Shown: positions 52,134-60,294 of the stretch, in pieces
Position numbering within the stretch: position 1 is the stretch's first letter
Layout of the letters: the number at the start of each line of letters is the position of its first letter
Assembly: GCF_003710935.1 (NCBI RefSeq)
Contig: NZ_RHHS01000027.1
Span: forward strand, 62,001 to 126,000
Reading direction: 5' to 3'
Source: Brevibacillus gelatini
GTDB taxonomy: Bacteria > Bacillota > Bacilli > Brevibacillales > Brevibacillaceae
Length of the DNA stretch: 64,000 nt
Made by a program: the position numbers and the translations under genes
Notes under the pieces: generated by a model
What the model was told of the DNA's origin: nothing
Seen by the model: the letters and a program-made list of their open reading frames with translations, nothing else
Databases searched by the model: none

Positions 52134-53504
52134 TTAGTTTTCCACGGCCTTGACCTGTTCGACTTTGGCTTTGCGCAGCTTGTAAATCACGACGAGCATG
52201 ATGAACCAGACCGGAGTGATGAACAGGGCAACACGCGTATCTTCGGCAAGCGCAAGCACGACGAGAATGAACGCCAAAAAAGCGAGAATCAGGTAATTGG
52301 CGAACGGAAACAGCGGCATCTTGAACTTGCTTGCCCGTGCCAGATCAGGTCTTGTCTTGCGGTACTTCAAGTGGCAGATTACGGTAATGCCCCAGATGTA
52401 CAGGAAGCAAACGGTCGAGACACTCGTAATCAGGGTGAAGACGCCTTCTGGCATGACGTAGTTCAGGACAACGGCAATGAGAATGACAACCGTTGAGAAG
52501 AACAGGGCATTGGCAGGCACCTTGCGTTGTGTGAGCTTGGTCATGGACTCAGGCGCATTTTTTTCCTTGCCGAGCGAGTAGAGCATCCGGCTTGTACTGA
52601 AAATCGCGCTGTTACATGCCGACGCAGCGGAGGTCAGCACGACGAAGTTGACAATACCTGCGGCTGTTGCGATACCGATCGCGGCAAACACTTGAACGAA
52701 CGGGCTCTCGGTCGGGATGATGGCGTTCCATGGGTAGATGCTCATGATGACGATGAGAGCGCCGACGTAGAAGAGCAGCACGCGGATCGGGATGTTGTTG
52801 ATCGCTTTTGGAATGACGCGCTCAGGGTCTGCTGTCTCTCCGGCGGTCAGCCCGACAAGCTCAATTCCGACAAAGGCGAACACGACCATCTGGAAGGAAA
52901 GCAAAAAGCCGTTGATGCCGTTCGGGAACATGCCGCCGTGGCTCCAAATATTAGCGAAGCTGGATGCGCCGGCGTTTGTCGAGAACCCTTTGATAATCAT
53001 GAAGATTCCGACGAAGATCAGAGCGAGAATCGCGATGACTTTGATGAGCGCGAACCAGAATTCCATTTCCCCGAAAAGCTTGACTGTTGCCAGGTTCATG
53101 ATGAGCAGAACCACGAGCGCAATCAGTCCCGGCATCCATTGCGGAATTTCAGGGAACCAGTATTGCGTATACAGCCCGACAGCCGTCAAGTCTGCCATGG
53201 CAATCGAGATCCAGCAAAACCAGTACGTCCAGCCTGTGATGAACGCTGCCATGTTGCCAAGGTAGTCTTTTACGAAGTCCACAAAAGAATGATAGTTCAG
53301 GTTGCTAAGGAGAAGTTCGCCGAGCGAGCGCATAATCAGGAAGCAAATAACCCCCGTTATCAAGTAAGCAAACAGGATGGACGGGCCGGCAAGGTGAATG
53401 GATTTCCCGGCACCAAGAAACAGTCCTGTCCCGATGGCCCCGCCGATCGCGATGAGCTGAACGTGCCTGTTTTTCAGGCCCCTCGCCAATTTTTGCTGTT
53501 GCAT
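52134..53504 (-). CDS. Amino acid permease (APC superfamily, AAT family)
   Basis: The 456-residue permease has about twelve membrane helices. The AAT-family signature spans RGLKNRHVQLIAIGGAIGTG followed by LFLGAGKSIHLAGPS, and later ELVGLTAGETADPERVIPKAIN. It is closest in pattern to Bacillus AapA/RocC-like and E. coli CycA/AnsP-like proton-coupled importers of neutral or D-amino acids; the substrate cannot be fixed. ATG 53504 follows AGGGAG. It is monocistronic with its own terminator. Confidence 0.92.
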   Translation of the reverse strand: MQQQKLARGLKNRHVQLIAIGGAIGTGLFLGAGKSIHLAGPSILFAYLITGVICFLIMRSLGELLLSNLNYHSFVDFVKDYLGNMAAFITGWTYWFCWISIAMADLTAVGLYTQYWFPEIPQWMPGLIALVVLLIMNLATVKLFGEMEFWFALIKVIAILALIFVGIFMIIKGFSTNAGASSFANIWSHGGMFPNGINGFLLSFQMVVFAFVGIELVGLTAGETADPERVIPKAINNIPIRVLLFYVGALIVIMSIYPWNAIIPTESPFVQVFAAIGIATAAGIVNFVVLTSAASACNSAIFSTSRMLYSLGKEKNAPESMTKLTQRKVPANALFFSTVVILIAVVLNYVMPEGVFTLITSVSTVCFLYIWGITVICHLKYRKTRPDLARASKFKMPLFPFANYLILAFLAFILVVLALAEDTRVALFITPVWFIMLVVIYKLRKAKVEQVKAVEN

Positions 53505-53671
53505 GTGATCTCCCTCATTTCTCATGCGTTTGATTCGTTTGCGAATGATGGCAAAAAGCCAACAGCCGACAATTTGAAAAGTTTATGAAACTTTATATTT
53601 CTTATCTTAACATAGTGGACTTGCACAAATAAATCACAAAGTTACTTCCAACGAAAAAAACGCTTACATTT

Positions 53672-53833
53672 TTACTTTGAGCAGAAATTTTGCGTATTTG
53701 TCGGCAGTATTTCCTCCTTTTTCGGCGCGAACGCGAATGTGAACGGCTTGTCAACTGCGAATGCACGGGTGCCTGGCGTCATTCCCGTTGAAAGCAACAA
53801 AAAAAGGAACGGGAAAAACAGGCGGGCTCCCAT
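53672..53833 (-). CDS. Possible small secreted peptide (53 aa)
   Basis: An ATG at 53833 follows AAAGGA at 9 nt. The 53-residue product begins with a convincing signal peptide (MGARLFFPFLFLLLSTGMTP, cut near TRAFA). The mature part is about 27 residues, with one cysteine (VDKPFTFAFAPKKEEILPTN then TQNFCSK). It lies in a 950-bp gap between the permease and the ALDH relic. No family is recognised. Size and layout resemble pre-pro signalling peptides or short secreted factors, but this could be a chance ORF. Confidence 0.4.
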   Translation of the reverse strand: MGARLFFPFLFLLLSTGMTPGTRAFAVDKPFTFAFAPKKEEILPTNTQNFCSK

Positions 53834-54150
53834 TTTTCTCTATCCTTTTATCTGAGAAGCTGATTCCTGTGGTGCCAGACGACGAGATTGCTCTCTCCCG
53901 CTCTATTAATGGCGTTACATATTCGCAAGCACGTTTTTGATAGTAATTTATTCTGAAAAGTTTGTCAAACAAAAATTCCTAATAAACAGATTATTTTAAT
54001 CATAAAACATTTTTGATTGATGGAAGGATATGGGGGAGCGGGAGAAGGGTTTGCTCGCCTGGCACAGGAGTTGCTGCTTAGCTGGCGGCATACAGAAAGG
54101 AGAGAATGAGAACATGAACATTTCTACATTATCTGCTGCGAACAAACTGG

Positions 54151-54294
54151 TCAGCCGTGGTGACTGCCTCCCCGGCCAAACCCGCTTTCCTTCATGTCGC
54201 CAAACGGCGCTTGCGCGACAGATGGCACCCCGTCGTTTACCCCGACGATGCCGTACTCCAGTTTTTCCGAAAACGTGAACGCCGCTGACTGCGA
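54151..54294 (-). pseudogene. C-terminal relic of an aldehyde dehydrogenase (succinate-semialdehyde type)
   Basis: Minus-strand translation from 54294 to 54151 gives [20 protein letters not shown] then [20 protein letters not shown] and a stop. This is the well-known C-terminal stretch of GabD-like aldehyde dehydrogenases. The preceding catalytic part is absent, with stops just upstream, and the final oligomerisation strand is lost by frameshift. No intact ALDH is nearby. Confidence 0.7.
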
Positions 54295-54330
54295 TCAAGC
54301 TGTCGTAGCCGCGAAGAATGAAAATGAGCA

Positions 54331-54411
54331 TTGACAGCAGGATAAATATCCTTTAAATTTTGCATCAAGGAAACATTTTTATACACAAGCATATTATTTT
54401 GCTAAGGTGAA
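54331..54411 (+). promoter_or_regulatory. Promoter region of the manganese ABC operon with two MntR-like boxes
   Basis: TTGACA (54331-54336), 17 bp, TAAATT (54354-54359). TTTGCATCAAGGAAAC (54359-54374) matches the B. subtilis MntR box TTTGCCTTAAGGAAAC at 14 of 16 positions (consensus from memory). A second weaker site, TTTGCTAAGGTGAA, lies at 54398-54411. The sites overlap the expected transcription start, so Mn(II) repression is predicted. Confidence 0.6.
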
Positions 54412-54542
54412 TATTATTGGGCAACAACTACAATTTTGTGTATAAGCATATATGAGCCGGTCAGAGCGATTGTCCCGTGAACGCAACGGTCAGCTGGCAG
54501 CTAGAGCGAGCACCAACGACTGGTGAATTTGGAGGGAATCTC

Positions 54543-55286
54543 ATGAATCATGCGGTCTCAGTCAGGGAGCTTTGCGTCTCCTACTTTGGAGTCGAGGCAG
54601 TGCGGGATGTGACGTTTGACATCGAGCAGGGAAGCATGGTGGGCATCATTGGGCCCAATGGCGCGGGAAAGTCGACCATGATTAAGGCGATGCTCGGATT
54701 GATCGGAAAAGACAGGGGAGACGTCCTGTTTTACGGCAAGGACGTGAAGGAAGTCAGAAAGCAGGTCGCCTATGTGCCGCAGCGCAGCCAGATCGACTGG
54801 ACGTTTCCAATCACCGTGCTCGATACCGTTCTCATCGGAACGTACCCGAGCGTCGGCCTGTTCAAATTTCCGAAAAAGAAGGAAAAGGCGTGGGCGATGG
54901 AATGTCTGCAGGAAGTCGGACTTGCGGACTTCGCGAAACGGCAGATTGGCGAGTTGTCCGGCGGGCAGCAGCAGCGCGTTTTTTTGGCGCGGGCACTGGC
55001 GCAAAAGCCGGAGATGCTCCTTCTGGACGAGCCGTTTGTCGGGATTGACGTCGCCAGCGAGGAGACGATCATCCGGATTTTGAAGGAGCTGCAGTTTGAG
55101 GGCAAAACAATTGCGGTCGTCCACCACGACTTGAGCAAGGCGAATGCTTACTTCGATCAGCTGCTGCTTTTGAACAAGGAGCTTATCAAGTTCGGTGCCG
55201 TCGATGAAGTCCTGAATCGCGAGGTCATGGCGAAAGCGTACGCCCATCAGCTTCAATTTCTGGAGAAGGTAGAGGTAACGGCGTGA
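54543..55286 (+). CDS. mntB: Manganese-type metal ABC transporter, ATP-binding protein
   Basis: The 247-residue ABC ATPase of the metal (Mn/Zn/Fe chelate) group has Walker A GPNGAGKST (about 37-45), Q-loop VPQRSQIDWTFP (typical WDFP/WTFP of this group), signature LSGGQQQR (about 138) and LLLDEPFVGID (about 158-168). It powers the permease encoded next, with which it overlaps by 4 nt. ATG 54543 follows GGAGGG. The Mn assignment rests on the binding protein downstream and on the MntR-like boxes; Zn is the alternative. Confidence 0.9.
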   Translation: MNHAVSVRELCVSYFGVEAVRDVTFDIEQGSMVGIIGPNGAGKSTMIKAMLGLIGKDRGDVLFYGKDVKEVRKQVAYVPQRSQIDWTFPITVLDTVLIGTYPSVGLFKFPKKKEKAWAMECLQEVGLADFAKRQIGELSGGQQQRVFLARALAQKPEMLLLDEPFVGIDVASEETIIRILKELQFEGKTIAVVHHDLSKANAYFDQLLLLNKELIKFGAVDEVLNREVMAKAYAHQLQFLEKVEVTA

Positions 55287-56146
55287 TGGATTTTTTACAA
55301 GCAATCGGACAGTACGGATTTTTGCAAAAAGCTTTGTTTACATCAGTCGTAGTCGGCATCATCTGCGGGGTCATCGGCAGCTTCATTATTTTGCGCGGCA
55401 TGTCGCTGATGGGGGATGCGATCTCGCACGCGGTTTTGCCGGGGGTCGCTCTCTCTTATGCGTTCGGAATCAATTTTTTTCTGGGAGCAGTCGCCACTGG
55501 CGTCCTGACGGCGATCGGAATCGGCTACGTCAGCCAGAACAGCCGGATCAAGAACGATACGGCCATCGGGATTTTGTTCACCTCGGCTTTTGCCCTGGGG
55601 ATCATTTTGATTACGCTGCAAAAAAGCAGTACGGACCTGTACCATATCCTGTTCGGGAACGTGCTGGCCGTCCGGCCGTCTGACATGTGGGTCACTGTCG
55701 GCATTGGCGTGATTGTACTCGTTGCCGTCTACGCCTTTTTCAAGGAACTGCTGCTGACATCGTTCGACCCGACGATTGCCGCCGCCTACGGTCTGCGCAA
55801 CAATCTCATCCACTACCTGCTGATGACTTTGCTGACGATGGTGACAGTGGCGTCTCTGCAAACGGTCGGCATCGTGCTCGTCGTCGCCATGCTGATTACC
55901 CCGGCCGCTACGGCGTATTTGCTGACGGATCGCCTGTCGGTGATGATTTTTCTCGCTGCCGGCTTCGGGGTCATCTCTGCCATCATCGGCTTGTACTTCA
56001 GCTTTACCTACAATCTGGCATCGGGCGCGACGATTGTGCTCGTGGCAACCGCGCTGTTTTTGCTAGCCTTTCTGTTCTCCCGCAAGCACGGGGTTGTCTG
56101 GAAGTCCATTCGCGCCCGGCAAAAAAGAGTCGAGCTTTCAAAGTGA
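55283..56146 (+). CDS. mntC: Manganese-type metal ABC transporter, permease
   Basis: The 287-residue ABC-3 family permease has about eight helices. FIILRGMSLMGDAISHAVLPGVALSY (split by loop; the SHAVLPG motif is typical) is followed by LQTVGIVLVVAMLITPAATAYLL, the conserved coupling segment. It forms the membrane channel of the MntABC importer. Translation is coupled to the ATPase gene by ATGA. A basic C-terminus (RARQKRVELSK) faces the cytoplasm. Confidence 0.92.
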   Translation: MMDFLQAIGQYGFLQKALFTSVVVGIICGVIGSFIILRGMSLMGDAISHAVLPGVALSYAFGINFFLGAVATGVLTAIGIGYVSQNSRIKNDTAIGILFTSAFALGIILITLQKSSTDLYHILFGNVLAVRPSDMWVTVGIGVIVLVAVYAFFKELLLTSFDPTIAAAYGLRNNLIHYLLMTLLTMVTVASLQTVGIVLVVAMLITPAATAYLLTDRLSVMIFLAAGFGVISAIIGLYFSFTYNLASGATIVLVATALFLLAFLFSRKHGVVWKSIRARQKRVELSK

Positions 56147-56158
56147 AGGAGGATTCGC

Positions 56159-57106
56159 ATGAACAAATGGAATTCGTTTCTCGTCTTTCTCATTGCAACT
56201 GTCCTGCTCGCTGCGTGCGGTACTCCGCAAAACAACTCGGCCGAGCCCGGAAAATCAGGAAACGACAAGTTGCAAGTCGTGACGACGTACTCGATTTTGT
56301 ACGACATCGTGAAAAACGTAGGGGGAGACCGCGTCGAGATTCACAGCCTGGCTCCCGTCGGCTCCAACCCGCACGAATACGATCCGCTGCCGGCAGACGT
56401 CCAGAAAACAACGGATGCCGATGTCGTGTTCTACAACGGCCTGAATCTGGAAGCAGGAAACGCGTGGTTTGAAAAGCTGATGCACACAGCAGGCAAGTCC
56501 GGCCCGGATGCACCTGTGTTTCGCCTGAGCGAAGGCGTAGCCGCCAAGCATTTGACCAGCAAAGGCAAGGAAAGCGAAGAAGACCCGCACGCCTGGCTGG
56601 ACGTGCGCAACGGCATCAAGTACGCGGAAAACGCCCGCGACGCTCTCAGCAAAATCGACCCGGCGCACAAGGAAACGTACGAGCAAAACGCAGCGGCGTA
56701 CATCGAAAAGCTGCGCGCCCTGCACGACGAAGCCGTCAAGCAGTTCAGCCAAATCCCGCGCGAGCAGCGCGTCCTCGTAACGAGCGAAGGAGCGTTTAAA
56801 TATTTTGGCGAAGCGTACGATTTCGACGCCGCCTACATCTGGGAAATCAACTCGGAAAACCAGGGAACGCCTGAGCAGGTCAGCCAGGTAGTCGACCTGA
56901 TCCGCGAGAAAAAAATCCCGGCGCTGTTCGTCGAGACAAGCATCGACCCGCGCAGCATGGAAATGGTCTCGGCCGAAACCGGCGTGCCAATCGTCGGCAA
57001 AGTGTTCACCGACTCGCTCGGCAAACCAGGCGAAGACGGCGATTCGTACATCAAGATGATGGAGTGGAACATCAAGACGATTTATGAAGGGTTGACGAAA
57101 AAATAG
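56159..57106 (+). CDS. mntA: Manganese-binding ABC transporter lipoprotein (MntA/PsaA-like)
   Basis: The 315-residue cluster A-I binding protein has lipobox VLLAAC (about residue 20). Metal ligands expected for this fold are visible: His in GSNPHEYDP (about 72), His in EEDPHAWLDV (about 142), Glu in TSEGAFKYF (about 205) and Asp in VETSIDPRSM (about 280). The His-His-Glu-Asp set and absence of a His-rich loop favour Mn over Zn. It follows the permease by 12 bp with AAGGAGG, and a terminator follows. Confidence 0.92.
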   Translation: MNKWNSFLVFLIATVLLAACGTPQNNSAEPGKSGNDKLQVVTTYSILYDIVKNVGGDRVEIHSLAPVGSNPHEYDPLPADVQKTTDADVVFYNGLNLEAGNAWFEKLMHTAGKSGPDAPVFRLSEGVAAKHLTSKGKESEEDPHAWLDVRNGIKYAENARDALSKIDPAHKETYEQNAAAYIEKLRALHDEAVKQFSQIPREQRVLVTSEGAFKYFGEAYDFDAAYIWEINSENQGTPEQVSQVVDLIREKKIPALFVETSIDPRSMEMVSAETGVPIVGKVFTDSLGKPGEDGDSYIKMMEWNIKTIYEGLTKK

Positions 57107-57162
57107 ATGACAAGCTTGGACGGTTCTCCGATTGGAGATTGGCTGACCAAGCAAGGAAATGG

Positions 57163-57200
57163 GGCGGTTAGGCAGAATCTATGTCTAGCCGCCTATTTTT
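57163..57200 (+). terminator. Terminator of the mnt operon
   Basis: GGCGGTTAG (57163-57171) with CTAGCCGCC (57185-57193), one G-U pair, then TATTTTT. Confidence 0.75.
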
Positions 57201-57239
57201 CTTTAAGTAGAAATCGTGATTGGGAACAAGGATGGGGAG

Positions 57240-57362
57240 ATGAGCGTTCGCTATGTCAAAAAAGAAAAGGGGACGATCCCTCTAATCTACGCTTACTTTG
57301 AATCAAACGTTAACAGATTCATTCTGGAAGATGTTGTTATTCGAACGGCGAATTTTGAGTGA
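57240..57362 (+). CDS. Very small ORF (40 aa), uncertain
   Basis: ATG 57240 lies next to GGGGAG (AAGGAT further up). It encodes SVRYVKKEKGTIPLIYAYFE then SNVNRFILEDVVIRTANFE. No family is recognised. The composition is coding-like, but the RBS spacing is poor. The remaining interval to 57600 shows only the yeeI promoter region. Confidence 0.25.
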   Translation: MSVRYVKKEKGTIPLIYAYFESNVNRFILEDVVIRTANFE

Positions 57363-57552
57363 CAAGTAAACTCCATTTTTCACCCCGACAGACCATCGCA
57401 AGCCGCGATCAAGCCAAAAACAAGAGAATCGAACAACCCCAAACGCAACTGGCAAACAACGACCGCACCGATTAAGCACAAAAAGAAAGCCACCCAAAAC
57501 AGCGTATACGTTTTTCACAAGGATTTTCTCGTAAAAAAACCCAAGATTGAGG

Positions 57553-57558
57553 TATAAT
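57553..57558 (+). promoter_or_regulatory. -10 element before yeeI
   Basis: TATAAT at 57553-57558, about 75 bp before the start codon. No good -35 box is visible. Confidence 0.45.
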
Positions 57559-57630
57559 AGTTGAGTGTAATTTTGGACTGCGGAGTCTTTTTAGCATTCA
57601 ATCTGTGACGTTGAAAGAGAGTGGGAATTT

Positions 57631-58350
57631 ATGGGTCGTAAGTGGAACAATATCAAGGAGAAAAAAGCTTCGAAAGATGCCAGCATCAGTCGTATATATG
57701 CCAAGTTCGGCAAGGAAATTTATGTAGCGGCCAAGCAAGGCGAGCCTGATCCAGAGTCGAACCGTGCGCTGAAAGTCGTCCTGGAGCGCGCCAAAACATA
57801 CAGCGTACCGAAGGCGATCATCGACCGCGCAATCGAAAAAGCCAAGGGCGGATTTGAAGAAAACTACAGCGAGCTGCGCTACGAAGGCTTCGGACCAAAC
57901 GGCTCCATGGTCATCGTGGACGCCTTGACCAACAACGTAAACCGCACGGCGTCTGAAGTGCGCGCCGCCTTCAACAAAAACGGCGGCAACATGGGTGTGA
58001 CTGGCTCTGTAGCCTACATGTTCGACCCGACGGCAGTATTTGGCCTCGAAGGCAAAACAGCCGAGGAAGTGCTCGAAATTTTGATGGAAGCCGACGTAGA
58101 CGTCCGCGACATTTTGGAAGAAGACGGGGCCGTCATCGTCTACGCTGAGCCGGAGCAGTTCCATGCCGTGCAGGAAGCGCTGAAAAAAGCGGGCATCAGC
58201 GAATTTACTGTCGCCGAGCTGACCATGCTCCCGCAAAACGAAGTGACGCTTTCCGCAGAAGCGCAAGCCCAGTTTGAAAAAATGATCGACGCTCTCGAAG
58301 ACCTGGATGATGTGCAGCAGGTGTACCACAACGTCGATCTTGGAGAATAA
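57631..58350 (+). CDS. yeeI: YebC/PmpR family protein, YeeI type
   Basis: The 239-residue YebC-fold protein starts with [20 protein letters not shown], the form of B. subtilis YeeI rather than YrbC (which starts MAGHSKW). [22 protein letters not shown] and the C-terminal [10 protein letters not shown] are family signatures. YebC proteins were first described as DNA-binding regulators, and recent work links them to resolving ribosome stalling at proline-rich stretches; which applies to the YeeI branch is open. It is a single gene with its own terminator. Confidence 0.93.
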   Translation: MGRKWNNIKEKKASKDASISRIYAKFGKEIYVAAKQGEPDPESNRALKVVLERAKTYSVPKAIIDRAIEKAKGGFEENYSELRYEGFGPNGSMVIVDALTNNVNRTASEVRAAFNKNGGNMGVTGSVAYMFDPTAVFGLEGKTAEEVLEILMEADVDVRDILEEDGAVIVYAEPEQFHAVQEALKKAGISEFTVAELTMLPQNEVTLSAEAQAQFEKMIDALEDLDDVQQVYHNVDLGE

Positions 58351-58361
58351 TTCAGTGTTGC

Positions 58362-58397
58362 AAGACCTTTGCTGCTTCGGTGGCGAAGGTCTTTTTC
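58362..58397 (+). terminator. yeeI terminator
   Basis: AAGACCTT (58362-58369) with AAGGTCTT (58386-58393), then TTT. Confidence 0.75.
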
Positions 58398-58414
58398 CTA
58401 TGGCAAAATGGCAA

Positions 58415-58443
58415 AAAGAAAACCGCCTCCGAAAAGGAGACGG
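58415..58443 (-). terminator. Terminator downstream of the siderophore-binding protein gene
   Basis: On the minus strand CCGTCTCC (58443-58436) pairs with GGAGGCGG (58430-58423), then TTTTC and further Ts. Confidence 0.7.
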
Positions 58444-58553
58444 CATACATCGAGCTCGCTAGCTTTGAGGTGTTACCGATCACTGCGTGCGACGCATCTA
58501 CCTCCAGTATGAAGTTAGAAGCTGTTAGCACTGTTGCGGTTTTCCTCTGTTCA

Positions 58554-58700
58554 CTAGGTGATCGTGTAAATCATCCATGGCGCATCGCCTCCGTAGAAGA
58601 CTACAGCCTTGTTTGAAAACACACCACCGAGCTCGATGAGTATAGTATGATCTGATTGACCGCTTTTATACACGCGAAATGCTTCAACTGTAAAGAGCAA
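58554..58700 (-). CDS. Small ORF (48 aa) after the siderophore-binding gene, uncertain
   Basis: The frame opens just after the stop of the upstream lipoprotein gene (possible TTG 58700) and reads LLFTVEAFRVYKSGQSDHTI then LIELGGVFSNKAVVFYGGDA and PWMIYTIT. It looks like real protein, but no RBS is visible. The downstream interval to the terminator at 58443 shows no gene. It could be the tail of a lost gene. I recognise no family. Confidence 0.3.
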   Translation of the reverse strand: MLFTVEAFRVYKSGQSDHTILIELGGVFSNKAVVFYGGDAPWMIYTIT

Positions 58701-58705
58701 GATGC

Positions 58706-59656
58706 TTATTTCAACAACCGCGCGGACAGCGCGTTCAAAAACGACTGGTTGCTGTAGGCGGTGCCTCCCGCCAATCCCGGGTTGACTGCATTTTCGTAGA
58801 CCTGGCGGTTTTGAACCGCGCGCAGATTGCTCCATTCGCTTTGCTGTTTCAACTGCTCGAAAGCTTTGGCGGCGGCGGGATCGCTGCTTTTGTCGACCAT
58901 GACAAACAAATAATCCGGGTCTGCCTGTGCCAGCTCTGCAAGGGAAAGCGGTACGGGCTCTTTTGCTTGCTCGACGACGCCTGGTGTCGCCAGTCCGAGA
59001 TCGGTGTACAGCAAGTAGTTGTACCGCTCGTTTTTCGGATAGACGAGAAAAGCGCCTTCGTGAAACCATGCGGTCAAAACGATTTTGTCCTTGAGCGAAG
59101 CCAGCTTTTCACGCGTCTTTTCTATATTCGTCCGCACCTTGCTCACAATCGCATCGACGTTGGCGTCTTTGCCGCGCACCTCGGCAAGCAGCCGCAGATT
59201 GTCTTCCCAGTGCGCCCCGTTCGAGGAGACAGGGATCACCGTTGCCGCTGTTTCCAGCTTGCTGCGTTTTTCTGCGGACGTCTTGTCGGAAGTCAGGATG
59301 GTGTCCGGCCCCAAGGCGGCAAGATCGCCGACGTGGTCGATAATGTCCACAGGGAGCTTCTGCGTATTTTGCGTAATCGCCGCGTATTCCTGCGGAAACG
59401 CCCCGTTTTTTTCGACCGTGGCGGCAAACGGCGGGATGCCTGTCAAAAGCGCATCTTCAAAGCTGCTGCGCGATTCAATAAAGGCGATTTGTTTGGTTCG
59501 TGCGGGGATTGTATAGGTGTTGCCCAAATACTGGATAGAACGTGTCGGCTTTGCGGCAGGATCGCCTGCGGCTTGTCCTCCTGGCCCGTTCGCACCGCAT
59601 GCTGAAAGCAACAATAAAACAGCCGTTACAGGGATGGCCAGTAGCTTTTTATACAT
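58706..59656 (-). CDS. Iron-siderophore ABC transporter substrate-binding lipoprotein 2
   Basis: The 316-residue FecB/FepB-like protein has lipobox LLLLSAC near residue 19. The PeriplasmicBP_2 fold shows IPARTKQIAFIESRSSFEDAL, DIIDHVGDLAALGPDTILTS, TVIPVSS, the long connecting helix (VDAIVSKVRTNIEKTREKLA) and DPDYLFVMVD. It presumably delivers a ferric siderophore. No permease or ATPase gene is adjacent. No clear Fur box is seen in the 270 bp upstream, unlike the gene at 26097. Confidence 0.87.
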   Translation of the reverse strand: MYKKLLAIPVTAVLLLLSACGANGPGGQAAGDPAAKPTRSIQYLGNTYTIPARTKQIAFIESRSSFEDALLTGIPPFAATVEKNGAFPQEYAAITQNTQKLPVDIIDHVGDLAALGPDTILTSDKTSAEKRSKLETAATVIPVSSNGAHWEDNLRLLAEVRGKDANVDAIVSKVRTNIEKTREKLASLKDKIVLTAWFHEGAFLVYPKNERYNYLLYTDLGLATPGVVEQAKEPVPLSLAELAQADPDYLFVMVDKSSDPAAAKAFEQLKQQSEWSNLRAVQNRQVYENAVNPGLAGGTAYSNQSFLNALSARLLK

Positions 59657-59859
59657 CCTTCGTCACTCCGATCGTACCTTGGTCTGTTAGTGGCATGAGA
59701 GGTCTTCCCAGTAAATTATAGGGTACCCGGATCGGGAGGGACTCCTTCATTCCTGAACTTTTTCAGACATTATGATGTCGGGCCTCCTTATAAATACATG
59801 AATGGAAAAGGGGGTGGCGTCAGCAGGTATAACAGACTGAATAATGGTTTTTTTCAGAA

Positions 59860-59889
59860 TTGACATTGGCAGAGTGAGTATGCTTTACT
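59860..59889 (+). promoter_or_regulatory. Promoter of the glycine riboswitch operon
   Basis: TTGACA (59860-59865), 18 bp, TTTACT (59884-59889). Confidence 0.55.
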
Positions 59890-59924
59890 AAAATCAATGA
59901 TATGCAAGAAGTGAATAGTAGCGG

Positions 59925-60120
59925 ATGATGGTTGTAGGAGAGACTAAACGAACGGTTTAGCACCGAAGGAGCAAGTCCCATAAAAGCCTTGGGATCAATC
60001 TCTCAGGTACCAGATACTACAAGCGGACGCACCTCTGGAGAGCGCTGACAAAGCCACCCAAGGGGAATACTCCTGGATCGCTTCAGGAGTTAAACTCTCA
60101 GGTAAAAAGGACAGAGGAAA
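59925..60120 (+). promoter_or_regulatory. Tandem glycine riboswitch
   Basis: Two gcvT-type aptamers lie in series. Aptamer 1 (about 59930-60028) has GTAGGAGAGACTAAACG, ACCGAAGGAGCAAGTC and CTCTCAGGTACCAGATAC. Aptamer 2 (about 60029-60118) has GCACCTCTGGAGAGCGC, CACCCAAGGGGAATACTC and CTCTCAGGTAAAAAGGACAG. Repeated CTCTCAGGTA and the linker are typical. Glycine binding should prevent the following terminator and turn on the serine/glycine genes. Confidence 0.95.
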
Positions 60121-60162
60121 GGTAGGGTATCGTCACTCTATCTTTCCCCTGTCCTTTTTTTC
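60105..60162 (+). terminator. Expression-platform terminator of the glycine riboswitch
   Basis: AAAAGGACAG (60105-60114) pairs with CTGTCCTTTT (60149-60158), with inner GGAAAGG/TCTTTCC pairing, then a T run. The 5' arm is shared with the last strand of aptamer 2, as expected for an on-switch. Confidence 0.8.
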
Positions 60163-60294
60163 TGTGCAAAAGGATGGAAAGGTAGCGGTCGATGTTTTTC
60201 CACACGTTTCCAGGGGGCGATGTCATGAGCTTGCAGGAGCGCAACCAGTCTGCTGGACCAGAAGCTCGCAGTGAAGCAGTCAGGAGGGGCGACG

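Noticed and set aside
53751-53972. 73-codon minus-strand ORF overlapping the small secreted peptide
   Set aside because: No RBS and no family; the overlapping frame from 53833 has both an RBS and a signal peptide.
54030-54278. 82-codon plus-strand ORF (internal ATG 54115 with a good RBS)
   Set aside because: Most of it is antisense to the ALDH relic, and its translation is Arg/Pro-rich noise after the first 15 residues.
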